From the NCBI GenBank assembly GCA_934047225.1, contig OW204004.1:4902401-4966400 (forward strand): DNA of 64,000 nucleotides. The letters run 5' to 3'. Position 1 is the stretch's first letter, and the number at the start of each line of letters is the position of its first letter. This DNA is from Ypsolopha sequella (Eukaryota; Arthropoda; Insecta; Lepidoptera; Ypsolophidae). The position numbers and the translations under genes are program-made. Of the stretch, positions 21,908 through 33,043 are shown piece after piece. The notes under the pieces are model-generated. The model ran no database searches. It saw only the letters and a program-made list of their open reading frames with translations, and was not told where the DNA came from.

Positions 21908-24196
21908 AGCTAGGTTTGTCTTGCCAACCAATGTATGGAGGGGTCGCCGTTCGGTATCGGATGGATTCACTTGGCACAGATGTATATTGAGTTAATCTCA
22001 GCTGATTTAGCCCGGTAGCCGTCCACCTCCCCATTGTGGGTGGGGGGGATATGCACTCAAAGTCTTACGTCGCCGCGCTTCAGACAAAAATTCATATCGT
22101 CTTCAATTTACCTACTATCTCAAGTGTGGTATCATTTTCGGCTAAACATAAAACGAGGAATTCATTTTTAAAACATTTTGTGTACAGTTTCATACAAAAA
22201 TCATAAGATATTGTCGAAAGTATGTTAGTTGGTCTGCTATTTTTTTTATTCAAAATTCCGTATCCTTAAAAATAACAAGTTTTTTTAATAAAAAAAAATA
22301 CTTTCTGAAATTATATTTAATCAGCTTTAAATATATATATACATTTTATGTACTTACTATAGAACATCTACTTGAAAAAAAATCGAACACGGTTTGTGAC
22401 GGCTGCGAAATATTTTTTCGATCCGCCTGTCCCACGTAAGCTAAGTTGTTTGTATATTTTTATCAATGTTAATGGTTAATGTCATTATGCTTCAGACAGC
22501 ATTATTTAATTTAAATATAAAAAATAATTTAAACTGTTTAAATTAAATAATTTAAAATATTTTGGTTGAAAAGTGAGTTTCAAAGATAGGTTGGTTTTTA
22601 ATACAAATATATATAGAATACTAATTTAACTTTATCATTGGCTTTTGTGTATGGTCTGAAGACCATTAGTGCAATTGTGTAAGAATATCGTATTCATTTG
22701 ACAGCTGAAAACGTACGGTTTCAATTGACGAACTGCTATTATCAAATTGCTGCTATTAGAAAAAAAGAAAGAAACAAAGAAAATACGTTTATTTTGAGAG
22801 CTACACTATTACAAACAGTTTAAGGCTTATATTATAACTAGGTAGTTTATAAGATGCAGCCAACAAAAAGGTCTCTGACTCAGCAAAATGCCACAGCAGA
22901 ACTGTGACGCTGATCTTCCGTCAGAGGCCGCGAGTTGCGACACATGCGATGTAACAAGATTTTATGATAAAACGAAGATTGTCTCTGTGTGACGTAAGAA
23001 AATTTACTAATTTACTAATTTAATAATTTACAAAAATAAGAATATTCACTACAAGAAAATGTAATTATAAGACCCTTTCTTTTTCAATAAACATACATAC
23101 ATACATATACTCACGCCTGTCTCCCAGAGGGGCAGGCAGAGACTACAGATTTCAGTACAGAGAAAATTTATTTTTCAATACATGTAAAATGGCTTTAAAT
23201 TAAAATTCATTTTAATTTTGTTGATCTTGTAAATAAGATGCTAACCAAAAATATTAAGCAAATTAGCCAGTTTGACAATAAAAATCGTACGTTTCTTACA
23301 CAGAATTCCAGGTCAGATCTCAGGACAACCAGATAGCAAGTCTAAGCAAAGCCTAAAGTATGCTTGTGTAAAGCACTGCGAGGTTGTCTTCCGTATGGAT
23401 TTTTATGTCAATGTATTTTTATTATAGTTTTTCATACTTGTTGCTAGAACTACAATTTCCACCACAGTGTGACATAATTCGGTGCATTTTAATTTAAACA
23501 ATTTACAGTTGCATCGAGCACCACACCGTCATTTGCACCTGCACCGAATTAGTTCTAGACAAGCGGTAGCAGCTACGGTTGCCGTGGTCGACGTTGGTAT
23601 CCAGTCGTCATTGAAGTCTGTTTCCCATCGCCAATCCACTGGACTAGGAAGATTTTGAATTGGCACCATGGATTGGCCCCATAGGTGCACACCCCAGGGT
23701 GTTTTAGTTTTTTTAGAGATTAGTTCTCTTCTACATTCGTTTAACGATGTGCACTGGCAGGATCTGAAATGTAAATTAAGTAAGAAACTGTGGAGTTAAA
23801 AAAATTAGTTTTCTAGACAGAATAATTTCTAACCACCCAGGTTTCGTTTAATTTATACTTACTTATCATACATCGCTATGATACATTTTTGAATAATTGT
23901 ATTCGCGTTTTCAACTTCTTCATCAGCTAGCATGATGAACCCGCTTGTTGCTGAACGAAAAGCATTCCATGCTTCGTACGCAGTTTTTTTCTTCTTCCAT
24001 TAAACGCTGAAACTGTGTCATATCCAGTTAACGCATTAAATACCGGCAGCGCTCTTGCTTTTTCAGGGCCTTAAATAAAATAAGCTTTTTAAGTTAGTTA
24101 ATTAAATGAACGTAAGAAGAAACATTCATGTAATTTTAATTAAAACCTAAAGAGGCTGCAATCTTGTCACATGATAAAAACTGGTTGTTTTTTCCT
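21908..24196 (-). repeat. Left arm of large inverted duplication
   Basis: This arm is the inverted counterpart of 24598-26414. Examples: AGAGGCTGCAATCTTGTCAC at 24151 pairs with the segment at 24625-24644, and GGTCGCCGTTCGGTATCGG near 21945 pairs with a stretch near 26395. The arm encodes, on the minus strand, a decayed copy of the same C-terminal coding region (23440-24100) as 24731-25423. By eye the arms differ by several per cent plus indels. This arm has an extra 503 bp (22753-23255). Confidence 0.9.
22753..23255. mobile_element. Insertion in left arm, includes moth SINE-like piece
   Basis: These bases interrupt the left arm relative to the right arm, between 'ctgctatt' and 'aagcaaattagcc'. 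Near 23092-23150 it carries an (ACAT)n-type start followed by cacgcctgtctcccagagg and ggcaggcagagac, a motif widespread in lepidopteran genomes. No coding is visible. Confidence 0.6.
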
Positions 24197-24199
24197 ATA

Positions 24200-25423
24200 A
24201 GCGAGGTATTGGCTTACGCATACGAGTATGCTCAAACACAAAAATACCAAAAGGATGGGCCAATTTTCTTTGTGATAATGAGAACAAAAAAGAACTGTTC
24301 CGTATGCTGTCCTTATAGCCTGTCACAATATGGAGGTACCGGCTGAAAAATAACTAAATGTAAAGATGGTATGAATGTCCTTAGCAGCAGCGATCGTTTT
24401 AAGGATAACATAGACCCATGCAACCACGAAGTGGCGGACACGAGGATAATGGTGCATGTGTCTGACGCTGTAGCTCACGGATTTAGTCGGATCATGATCC
24501 GTACAGTTGACACAGACGTAGTAGTCCTGGCAGTATTATGTGTTTCAAAGCTCTACCACAGCAACAACAGCCTTGAATTGTGGATCCATATCGGCACAGG
24601 AAAAAACCACCAGTTCTTATCATGTGACAAGATTGCAGCCTCTTTAGGTTTTAATTTAAATTACATGAATGTTTCTTTTTACGTTCATTTAATTAACTAA
24701 CTTAAAAAGCTTGATCTTATTTTATTTTAGGCCCTGAAAAAGCAAGAGCGTTGAGGGTATTCCATGCGTTAACTGGATGTGACACAGTTTCAGCGTTTAG
24801 TGGAAGAAGAAAAAAAACTGCGTAAGAAGCATGGAATGTTTTTCCATCAACAACTAGCGGGTTCAGTTTGCTAGCTGATGAAGACGTTGTAAACGTGAAT
24901 ACAATTATTCAAAAATTTACCGTAACGATGTATGATAATTAAGTATAAATTAAACGAAACCTGCGTGGTTAGAAATTATTCTGTCTAGAAAACATTTTTT
25001 TAACTCCACAGTTGCTTACCTAATTTACATTTCAGATCCTGTCAGTGCACAGCGTTGAAAGAATGTAGAAGATAACTATTCTCTAAAAAAGACCGACAGC
25101 TAGGGAATATTCCACCAACCGAAGTCAGTTTTCGACAGCATCTCCTAAGAGCTGTTTACCAGGGTGTGCACGTATGGGGCCAATCCATGGTGCCAATTCA
25201 AAATCTTCCTTGTCCAGCGGATTGGGGATGGGAAACAGACTTCAATGACGACTGGATACCAACGTGGACCACGGCACCCGTAGCTGATACCGCTTGTCTA
25301 GAATTAATTCGGTGCAAGTGCAAATCACGGTGTGGTGCTAGATACAATTATAAAAAAAAATGCACCGAATTATGCCATTGTGGTGGAAATTGTGGTTCTA
25401 GCAACGAGTATGAAAAACTATAA
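24200..25423 (+). pseudogene. CXC-domain transposon-type gene, C-terminal exons
   Basis: Plus-strand coding in pieces: 24200-24310 (IPKGWANFLCDNENKKELF); 24371-24700 (PCNHEVADTRIMVHVSDAV, MIRTVDTDVVVLAV); 24731-24945 (FHALTGCDTVSAFSGRRKKT, one TAA just after); 25036-25423 (LPCPADWGWETDFNDDW, then a Cys-rich end CKCKSRCGARYNYKKKCTEL followed by CHCGGNC). This is a recurrent multicopy family in insects and cnidarians with a DTDVVVLA core and a CXC-like zinc region. It is usually annotated only as uncharacterised and I do not know its enzyme class. Here it is broken by a stop and frame changes. Its 3' half is duplicated in inverted orientation to the left. Confidence 0.65.
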
Positions 25424-26414
25424 TAAATAATAAATATACATTGACATAAAAATCCATACGGAAGACAACCTCGCAGTGCTATACACATGCATACTTTAGG
25501 CTTTGCTTAGACTTGCTACCTGGTTGTCCTGAGATCTGCCCTGGAATTCTGTGTAAGAAACGTACGATTTTAATTGTCAAACTGGCTAATTTGCTTGATA
25601 GCAGTAATTTGGTAATAGCAGTTCGTCAATTGAAACCGTACGTTTTCAGCTGTCAAATGAATACGATTTTCTTATACAATTGCTTCCTTGGTCTTCAGAC
25701 CATAAACAAAGGCCAATGATAAAGTTAAATTTGTATTCTATATATTCTGTATTAAAAACCAATTTATCTTTGAAACTCACTTCTAAACCAAAATATTCAC
25801 AGTTTAAATTATTTTTTATATTTAAATTAAATAATCCTGTCTAAAGCATAATGGCATTAACCATTAACATTGATAAAAATATACATACAACTTAGCTTGC
25901 GTGGAACAGGCGGATTGAAAAAATATTTCGCAGCCGTCGCAAACCATGTTCGATTTTTTTTCAAGTAGATGTTCTATAGTAAGTACATAAAATGTATATA
26001 TATATTTAAAGCTGATTAAATATACTTTAAGAAAGTATTTTTTTTTATTAAAAAAACTTGTTATTTTTAAGGATACGGAATTTTGAATAAAAAAAATAGC
26101 AGACCAACTAACATACTTTCGACAATATCTTATGATTTTTGTATGAAACTGTACACAAAATGTTTTAAAAATGAATTCCTCGTTTTATGTTTAGCCGAAA
26201 ATGATACCACACTTGAGATAGTAGGTAAATTGAAGACGATATGAATTTTTGTCTGAAGCGCGGCGACGTAAGACTTTGAGTGCATATCCCCCCCACCCAC
26301 AATGGAGGGGTGGACGGCTACCGGGCTAAATCTGCTAAGATTGACCCATTATACATATCTGCAAAGTGAATTCATCCGATACCAAACGGCGACCCCCAAG
26401 GCAAGACAAACCTA
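24598..26414 (+). repeat. Right arm of large inverted duplication
   Basis: The reverse complement of 21908-24196 without the 503-bp insertion. It contains the last two exons of the CXC-domain gene and about 1 kb of 3' non-coding sequence. The arms are separated by the unique centre 24197-24597. The outer boundary is CAAGACAAACCTA near 26402-26414, mirrored by TAGGTTTGTCTTG on the left. Confidence 0.9.
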
Positions 26415-26424
26415 ACTATTTAAA

Positions 26425-26512
26425 GATAAATCATTTTTATCCTTAATTGAAATTCGCAGTTCGTCATGTTACGATACGGTGAGATTTTTCATGTAAGGAT
26501 AAAATGATTTAT
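26425..26512. repeat. Short hairpin repeat
   Basis: GATAAATCATTTTTATCCTTA (26425-26445) is mirrored by 26494-26512 (TAAGGATAAAATGATTTAT) around a 48-bp loop. It sits just outside the right arm and may be a small MITE or terminal repeat. Confidence 0.6.
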
Positions 26513-27785
26513 TTTTAGACTTAAATGGATTGGAAAAATTATACTAATAAAAAGTGACATCTAGCGACATTTTCAAGAACTAAAATAACGCCATCTATTA
26601 CTTAGGGTTATACAACAATACACAATGGAAGTGAGAGTGGCGCATCTATTCTGGGTGTATTATCTATGTTCGGCTGTAGCTTCGACGGCGTGAGCCAGCC
26701 TGCCTACTGGCTCTAAACTAGTTGACGATATTGATATCGGAGATGAAGATTGTGAGAAATGAGATGGTTGCAATAAAAATCTATGACGTGAAGAACGTGT
26801 CGATGAAAATAATGACTCTGTAGATGTAGGTGATTTTGGGTGAGGATTTTCTTGACAAAATAGCGATACGGTGCCCCCCCGAGTCCGAAGGGCTGCCCGA
26901 GCTTGTTGGCTCGGGGCGGGATTCTCCATTCCTGGTACCCCCCTGGGGTAATATATTTCTACTCCTTAAACGCATCGCTATTTCGGCTTAACTAGTGCTC
27001 CGTTGGTCATTGGTAAGTATTTAGCTAAATGCTGCCAATGTCCGCCCCTCACGTGGCATAAGGTGGTCAAGCCGGACGTGGAGTTAGATTTGTGAGGGGC
27101 TTATTATTATTATTAATATTATTATTAATTTATAATGTCAGCAGAAGTTGTTGTATTAACCATTAGTGTTTTGGTCACTTAGTCTTGATTTCAATGAACG
27201 ATGAAGATCACTATCGAATGAACTAACTTTGGCTGTTTGTTTATAGTAAGGGAACTCCTATTCAATCTGATTCTATATAAGTTCTACCAGCATTAGTAAG
27301 GAGAATTGGATACACAAATAAATCAATTTGCTTATAATGTTTTGCAAATTACGATTTTTTTTAAACAAACAAGTCACCCGCTTACGGGTATTAAAGACGT
27401 TAGAAATCATTAAACATTTTTTTTCCGCTAAGATTGATAAATTCCCTATAACTATCAACTAAGTCGGTATAACAGCAACACTTCAAGTTTTGCTGAATGT
27501 CCATTGTCCGTAATCATAACATGGAGAATGTTTACATGTCTAATACACTAGCAGAGCGATAAGCGGAACGAGATTTAGAAGATTTTTGTGAAAATACAAT
27601 TTATCAAAATGTTGAGAAGGCGAGTCTGCCAGTCATTTTGCATTACCTGGGAAAAAATAAAAAAATATATTAAAAATAACTAAAACTAACACTAGTACAT
27701 TTTTTGTTTCATTGCAAAACAAAAATAAATATGGAATACATACAAATAACAAAGACAAAAATAAAAAAGTTGTGTTATCACTTAC
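26513..27785. other. Unassigned stretch, possible retroelement scrap
   Basis: The minus strand at 26975-26660 reads MRLRSRNILPQGGTRNGESR and then Ser/Pro-rich sequence, reminiscent of the start of some retrotransposon Gag proteins, but too short to assign. A GC-rich hairpin (gcccctcac ... gtgaggggc, 27033-27098) and an ATT microsatellite (27101-27130) follow. No other gene is supported. Confidence 0.25.
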
Positions 27786-27963
27786 TGTGATGTTGTAAAA
27801 TCCGAACGTTCAGCTATTTCTTTGCTAATGAGAAAGAGTGTATGCGTGGCGTGTCTTAGCACAGGATCAGCGCTGTCGTACACGCAGTACCCACTTTTTA
27901 CAACAGTCCTCACAGCCACACTGTTGTTGTCTTCTGTGCTGTACTCCAGTATTTCTATCTTCA
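27786..27963 (-). CDS. Candidate host exon, unidentified
   Basis: A minus-strand open block of 178 bp with a consensus donor (ACA|GTAAGTG at 27785) and a plausible acceptor (TTGTTCCAAG before 27963). It reads KIEILEYSTEDNNSVAVRTV, then KSGYCVYDSADPVLRHATHT and LFLISKEIAERSDF. The composition is coding-like, with no transposon motif and no stop. I cannot name the gene. Flanking exons are not visible within the window, so it could be part of a gene with long introns or a stray pseudo-exon. Confidence 0.4.
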
Positions 27964-28845
27964 CTTGGAACAAGAGTACCTACTTAGCCTTTTCAATAGG
28001 AAGGTCGCATGAAGTTGGCCATAGTAAGAAAGTGAAAACCTTTTGAAGAGTAGCTGTCAAGGGAGTGAATATTCAATGTGTCGCGCGCTTCAGTAATTCA
28101 TACTCCGAATCTTACTCAGCAAAATCATTATCGAACAAGTTTTGGGTTCATTGTGTAATTGTCTTCAAGCAAGCTCGTTTTGCTTTATTTACATGTATCA
28201 ATGTTTTAACGCATAGGTAATTCGATATTAATATTTAATGATGATTTGTGACTGATATTAATTTTATTTTATTTAAAAAGGATAAAGTAGTAAAATAAAA
28301 AATATAGATTAATCCAGTGTTAATTTATTTTTATTAAAATGCATAATTTCTTTTTACTAAGGTAGATAAGAGATTACAAGAGAAATTATATATTAAATAT
28401 TTGTAATTTCATGTTCAATTAACATACGAGGACAGGTCAGGCAGTTTAACAAAGACATTAAATTTTGCAATGATGATATTCTTTCTATTCTTAAAGTACT
28501 TTCAACCTTATCTATAAACTTACAGGCTATATGCTATAGCGTAATCTGCTACAAGTTCTGCTAATCTTAAATTAGTACACAATGCAAAAGTATTCAAAGC
28601 CTCTAAAATCATGTATATAAAATTTATGGAACAACGTTTATCAGTGATAAATTATCACAATACGTTAGTTCATAAAGGAATAAATTGTTCTTATCATAAG
28701 TATTATTTAAAGATACATGGTAGAGTTGCAGTTCCTTAAACTCTTGGTAAGTGCGTGTTCATTCTTCCAAGAAATATTCGTTTTCGTTGAAAATATAAAC
28801 TTGTGGCTTAAAATCTTCTTCAACCCAGTCCTGTTTTTATCTTTA
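27964..28845. other. Unassigned AT-rich stretch
   Basis: No supported gene. A weak minus-strand reading near 28620-28430 (MILEALNTFALCTNLRLAEL) is broken by stops. Confidence 0.25.
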
Positions 28846-28847
28846 TA

Positions 28848-30153
28848 CGCGTGGCCCATAAATCCTTTGATATGAAAAAAAAATATTAAAATAAAACTAA
28901 TTACATTATGAATTATATTTTTATTTACAAAAAAAGCTTAAAAAACGATAATTATTTTTTGAAAATAACATCTTCTAAATGTAATCCGTTGCGATCACGG
29001 CACTCTTGCAAACGACGTCTAAAATTGTCGATGACTGCGCGGCACGTCACTGCTGAAATGCTTGCCATTTCTCTGCGGATGTTTTCTTTTAGGGCCTCAA
29101 TTGACCGCGGGTTTGTGTCGTACACTTTAGCTTTAAGGTAGCCCCACAAAAAAAAATCCATCGGGGTCAGATCCGGACTACGTGGAGGCCAGGAAATGTC
29201 TCCTCTCTTAGAGATCACTTTGCCAGGAAAAAGTTAACGGATAACGGGCATAGCAGTGTTAGAGGTGTGAGAAGTTGCCCCATCCTCCTGAAACCACGTC
29301 CTGGCATTAAAGCCTGAAAAGTTTTGCAATTCTGGTATGAAAAACTCTTCGATCATAGCCACATATCGCTCCGACGTAACAGTAACTGCGCGCCCTCTGC
29401 CATCCTCAAAGAAGTAAGGCCCTAGGATACCATGGGCTGACATAGCGGCCCAAACAGTCACTTTCGGACTATGTAAAGGTTTCTGATGCTTAAGTTTTGG
29501 ATTGATGGGGCTCCAATAGCGGCAATTTTGTTTACTAACATGCCCGTTAATATGGAAATGAGCCTCGTCAGAGAACATTATGTTATTGAAGGAAGTAAAC
29601 CGATTCAACATTTCATTCGCATAATTTTGTCTTTGAATACCGTCAGTTTCTTTTAATTCTTGAACCAACTGAATTTTGTAAGGGTGCATATGTAAATCTT
29701 TCTTCAAAATCCGTTGTAACGATGTCCTGGATACGTTTAATGCTCTGGCGCGCTTACGAGTTGACTGTGTCGGATTTTCGCGAATAGACTGTGTCACTGT
29801 GTCTATATTTTGTTCCGTACGTGACGTGCTTGGGCGACCCAACCGCGGTTTATCTAACGTCGAACCGGTCTCCTCGAACTAAGCAACCCAGTTCTTAATC
29901 GTTTGAAGAGTTGGAGTGTCGTCAAAGTTGTGTAAACCTTTGTGTTCTCGAATTTACGCCGCGCAACGGTTGCCGAATTGTCGTTTTGATAAAACTCGCG
30001 CACACAAAACGCACGGTCCGCTCCGGTAAAACGCTCCATCACGACTAAATTCCCAGAAACCGAAGTTACTCACCCCGCTTCCCCTGCACCGCTCACGCCC
30101 GCCCTGTTCGTTTTATTCAAATTTTACTTTTCAAAAGACTTATGGGCCACCCG
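28848..30153 (-). mobile_element. mariner-like (DD41D-type) transposon 1
   Basis: About 1.3 kb. Terminal inverted repeats: left CGCGTGGCCCATAAATCC from 28848, right CGGGTGGCCCATAAGTCT read inward from 30153. The left TA target dinucleotide is present (28846-28847) and the right one appears mutated. A minus-strand transposase fills the interior. The element is closely related in termini and protein to the copy at 30622-31885, in the same orientation. Confidence 0.88.
28952..30042 (-). pseudogene. mariner-like transposase, broken
   Basis: N-terminal HTH region 30042-29854 (MERFTGADRAFCVREFYQND). The linker and catalytic domain at 29842-29234 (MGRPSTSRTEQ; NIMFSDEAHFHINGHVSKQN; TWFQEDGATSHTSN) continue in frame after a TAA at about 29231-29233 into 29218-28952 (WPPRSPDLTPMDFFLWGYLK). 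Counting the stop as one residue, 41 residues separate the second Asp (QEDGA) from the Asp of TPMDFF, so the triad reads as DD41D. There is a frameshift near 29945 and an in-frame stop in NWVA*FEETGSTLDK. Not functional as it stands. Confidence 0.88.
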
Positions 30154-30379
30154 TGTGAGAATAAATCCGCATTAACACTACACAGTCAAATAAGAAAATT
30201 TTACACATTGCTTCAGTAGATAAATTAAAAGAGAGAGTTTCAGTGACCCCATGATAAAGGCGACAGTTTGTCTTTTAAAATAACACGTTTATCATCATTT
30301 GCTGATAATGCAAGTTTGTTTTGTTGTTGTGTAAAATTTCATGTTTTAGAGATTTAAATACAATATAATTTTTTCTTAT
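30154..30379. other. Short AT-rich spacer
   Basis: Between mariner 1 and the polymerase-like fragment. No coding, repeat or regulatory signal recognised. Confidence 0.3.
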
Positions 30380-30605
30380 TACGTCATTTTTCTTTAATAC
30401 TTTATTTATAGTAATCATTAAATTTCACAGTTTTAGTTACATGTTTTTGAATTCCTTTTGATTTTTTTAGTTCATCTTTCCTTGTTTTAATACAGTACAA
30501 TTTTGGTCTCAAACCAACAAACTCAGTTATCACCTGTCCACCTAGTTCATCTTTAAAATGGCCAGGTACTTTTTTGTTTAAAATTGGAATACCATTTTTT
30601 TTGGT
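30380..30605 (-). pseudogene. Fragment resembling family B DNA polymerase C-terminus
   Basis: The minus strand reads GIPILNKKVPGHFKDELGG, then EFVGLRPKLYCIKTRKDEL and GIQKHVTKTVKFNDYY. This resembles the C-terminal end of the protein-primed family B DNA polymerases of Maverick/Polinton or adintovirus-like elements that are scattered in insect genomes. It ends at a stop near 30400 and is cut upstream by mariner 2. The fragment is too short for replication function. The family assignment is from motif memory and needs a profile search. Confidence 0.45.
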
Positions 30606-30621
30606 GATTGCCTAGATAATA

Positions 30622-31885
30622 CAGGGTAGGCCATAAATTTTTGCACATTTGAAACATAAATAGAAATTAAACTACATATGTTATTTTGTTGTTCATTTAT
30701 TTAACGTAATAATCATTTATTGAAATTTATTTTTTAAAAATGACATCGTCGAGATGTGCCCCGTCTCGTCGTTGGCACTCCTGCAATCGACTACGCAAAC
30801 TTTGAAAAACTCGCTGACACATGCCTCGTTGATGTTTTCTTTTAACTGGGATTTAATCGTCGGTTTATTAAGGTAAACTCGAGGTATCCCCACAAGAAAA
30901 AATCGCAAGGTGTAAGGTCGGGGCTTCTTGGAGGCCATGGAATATCACCTCTGCGAGAAATCAATTTGTTGGGAAGGATTTCTTTAACCACCGGTAAAGT
31001 CACATTTGATGTATGGCACGTTGCTCCATCTTGTTGCATCCAAGTCCTGCTGTTGTATCCTTCAAATTCATGTAACTGTGGTGTCAAAAACTCTCGCAAC
31101 ATCTTCACGTATTCCACTGAGTTCACAGTTACGTTATTTCCTTGATTATTTTCAAAGAAATATGGACCGATTATGCCCTTTGCTGATATGGCAGCCCATA
31201 CTGTCGTTTTAGGTGAATGAAGTGGCTTTTGGTGTTTAAGGCGAGGGTTTTCCCTGCTCCAATATCGACAATTGTGCTTGTTTACTTGTCCATTTATGTG
31301 AAAATGGGCCTCATCCGTACATACACTCTCAAGGCTAGAGAATCGCTCCAGCATAGTGTCAGCCAATAACTTACGTCGAATGTAATCGTTTGGTTTCATC
31401 TCTTGTACAATTTAAAGCTTATATGGATGTAGCTTAAGGTCCAGATGCAAAATTCGCCTCAGATATTGCCAAAGCCGCCAAACGCTTGCGTAGATGATTC
31501 TGGATCGTTCCTTACAGAAATTTCAACCTTTCGAACGTTCTCATCGTTTGTTCTCGAACGTGGCCGCCCTGTTTGTCTAATATTCGTTGTTGATCCTGTT
31601 TGCTCGAACTTCTTGACCCAAGCTTTGACTAAATTAACACTTTGATACTTATTTACACGACGTAATCCGTATTCAATTCTAAATAGGCGTCGTACAGTAG
31701 CGTAGGAATCGTTATTTTTGTAAAATTGTTTTACACAAAAGGCACGCTGCTGTCCCGTGAAGCGCTCCGTCGTGACTAAAAGTGCATACAGCGACGCACA
31801 ATTCCCTGCTATCGGCGCGCCCCTCCCTCTAACGGTTTTTGAGAAATCAAGTGTTGCTATTTGCAAAAATGTATGGAGCACCCGG
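30622..31885 (-). mobile_element. mariner-like (DD41D-type) transposon 2
   Basis: 1,264 bp, flanked by TA on both sides (30620-30621 and 31886-31887). Inverted repeats: CAGGGTAGGCCATAAATTTT from 30622 and CCGGGTGCTCCATACATTTT read inward from 31885. It is a second member of the family at 28848, same orientation, 470 bp away. It lies between two fragments that look like opposite ends of one polymerase-type gene. Confidence 0.9.
30717..31800 (-). pseudogene. mariner-like transposase, broken
   Basis: The HTH region at 31780-31459 (ERFTGQQRAFCVKQFYKNND, VNLVKAWVKKFEQTGSTTN) is followed after a frame break by the catalytic domain 31399-30842 (VCTDEAHFHINGQVNKHNCR; WMQQDGATCHTSN; WPPRSPDLTPCDFFLWG). 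The spacing from QQDGA to TPCDFF is again 41 residues. The C-terminal end (30938-30717) is in another frame. At least two frameshifts are present. Confidence 0.88.
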
Positions 31886-31889
31886 TACT

Positions 31890-32319
31890 TGAAAACGTGT
31901 CTTTAAAATTGTAATTTTGATGCACGACAATGTTTTCAGTAGCACAAGATTTAAAAGAATATGAATCATTATTAGGCAAAAAAAAATCAGAAAACAGCTC
32001 AAAATTGACCTTTAGGCTAGAATGAGTTTGCAATCTTGCTGAGAGCAGATGACGTACGCGACGTTGCATGCGTGATAAGAACTGGGCGGGCGGGCGCGCG
32101 CTCGTCACAGGCTTCGGGGCTTTCACTGTCCCGACCTTCAGCCTCGCACCGAACGCGGTATGACGCTATGCGACTGCGGAAAGCGCTATGAATTTTCTCG
32201 ATTCCATGTTGCTCAGTAATTGCACTGTTATCTTTATGTAAAGTGCTTTTTAAATGAGCAGAAAAGCTTTTACTTTTAACTGATGTGTCACAAACTGAAT
32301 AGAAAATAGTATTAACCAT
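31890..32319 (-). pseudogene. N-terminal fragment of a polymerase-associated insect repeat protein
   Basis: 32319-32017 has a single zinc-finger-like start (VCDTSVKSKSFSAHLKSTLH) and GIEKIHSAFRSRIASYRV. In another frame 32090-31890 reads LLSARLQTHSSLKVNFELFS and DNDSYSFKS-like sequence (NNDSYSFKSCATEN). These words occur together at the start of a multicopy insect protein that I associate with Maverick/adintovirus-like polymerase genes. A frameshift separates the two parts. Mariner 2 follows immediately, and the C-terminal-like fragment lies beyond it, so one older element may have been split. Confidence 0.42.
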
Positions 32320-32639
32320 GTTGCCTTGTAATTTTAGATTCTAATTTAGTGAATAAGGACACGCTACCATGCAAAATATATGACTAGTTAGAGTGCCGTG
32401 TTCATCATTGATAAAGAGTTCTAAAGCTTAGATAAATAAGTTTTTAGTTTGGCATTTAGACGGTAAAACATTTGATTTGGTATTACAGTAAAAATAACAA
32501 TAATTTTTTTACTGTAAAGAAATACGTATTTATTTTAACTTAAATGTTAAGTGCTAATAACATAATAAAACAAACCGCAGTGAGAAAAAAAATAAAGAGA
32601 GCGGAAAAAAAATACAATTTATTAATTAGACATTCTTTT
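32320..32639. other. Unassigned AT-rich stretch
   Basis: No supported gene or repeat recognised. Confidence 0.25.
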
Positions 32640-33043
32640 TCTTTTTCTCACTGAAGAAAGTCCCCTCCTCCGTAAATCCTTTTGCTCAAACTTATCGCTT
32701 TTTTTAAAGCGATGAATTCAGGGGGTTTTGCTTCCTCCTGAAGGCACAACCAAACGATAGCCTTCTCGCATCGTTCGATACCGTCGAGGTCCCGCACCTC
32801 CTCGACGTTATATAAGCGCAGCTCCGCCAGCAGCGCCCTTCCAGTTGTGCTGTCCGACGTAGCACCCCGCCTGGAGCTTAACGCGAGAGCACACTCAGAG
32901 TATGCGCAGCATTGCGGCGAACCTGCTCAGTATCTTCGTCATCGGACCCGAATAGCCAGTCCGTCGGGTCGACGTTGCTTGCAGGCGGGGCAGGTGCTGG
33001 CTTCGTGGAACGCTTCGCCACTGGCTTGATCTTCTTCTTGGAG
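32640..33043 (-). pseudogene. Terminal exon of an unidentified, possibly host, gene
   Basis: A TTTTTATAG acceptor precedes 33043. The exon reads KKKIKPVAKRSTKPAPAPP, then DPTDWLFGSDDEDTEQVRRN, and stops at 32878. From about 32905 another frame stays open to a TGA near 32654 and looks equally coding: GRALLAELRLYNVEEVRDLD and EKAIVWLCLQEEAKPPEF. The likeliest reading is one exon with a frameshift near 32890. The basic/acidic style (DSDDE-like clusters) resembles the exon at 34978-35081 on the same strand, suggesting one gene. I cannot name it. The donor phase of that exon does not match this one, so an intermediate exon or an indel is required. Confidence 0.45.
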
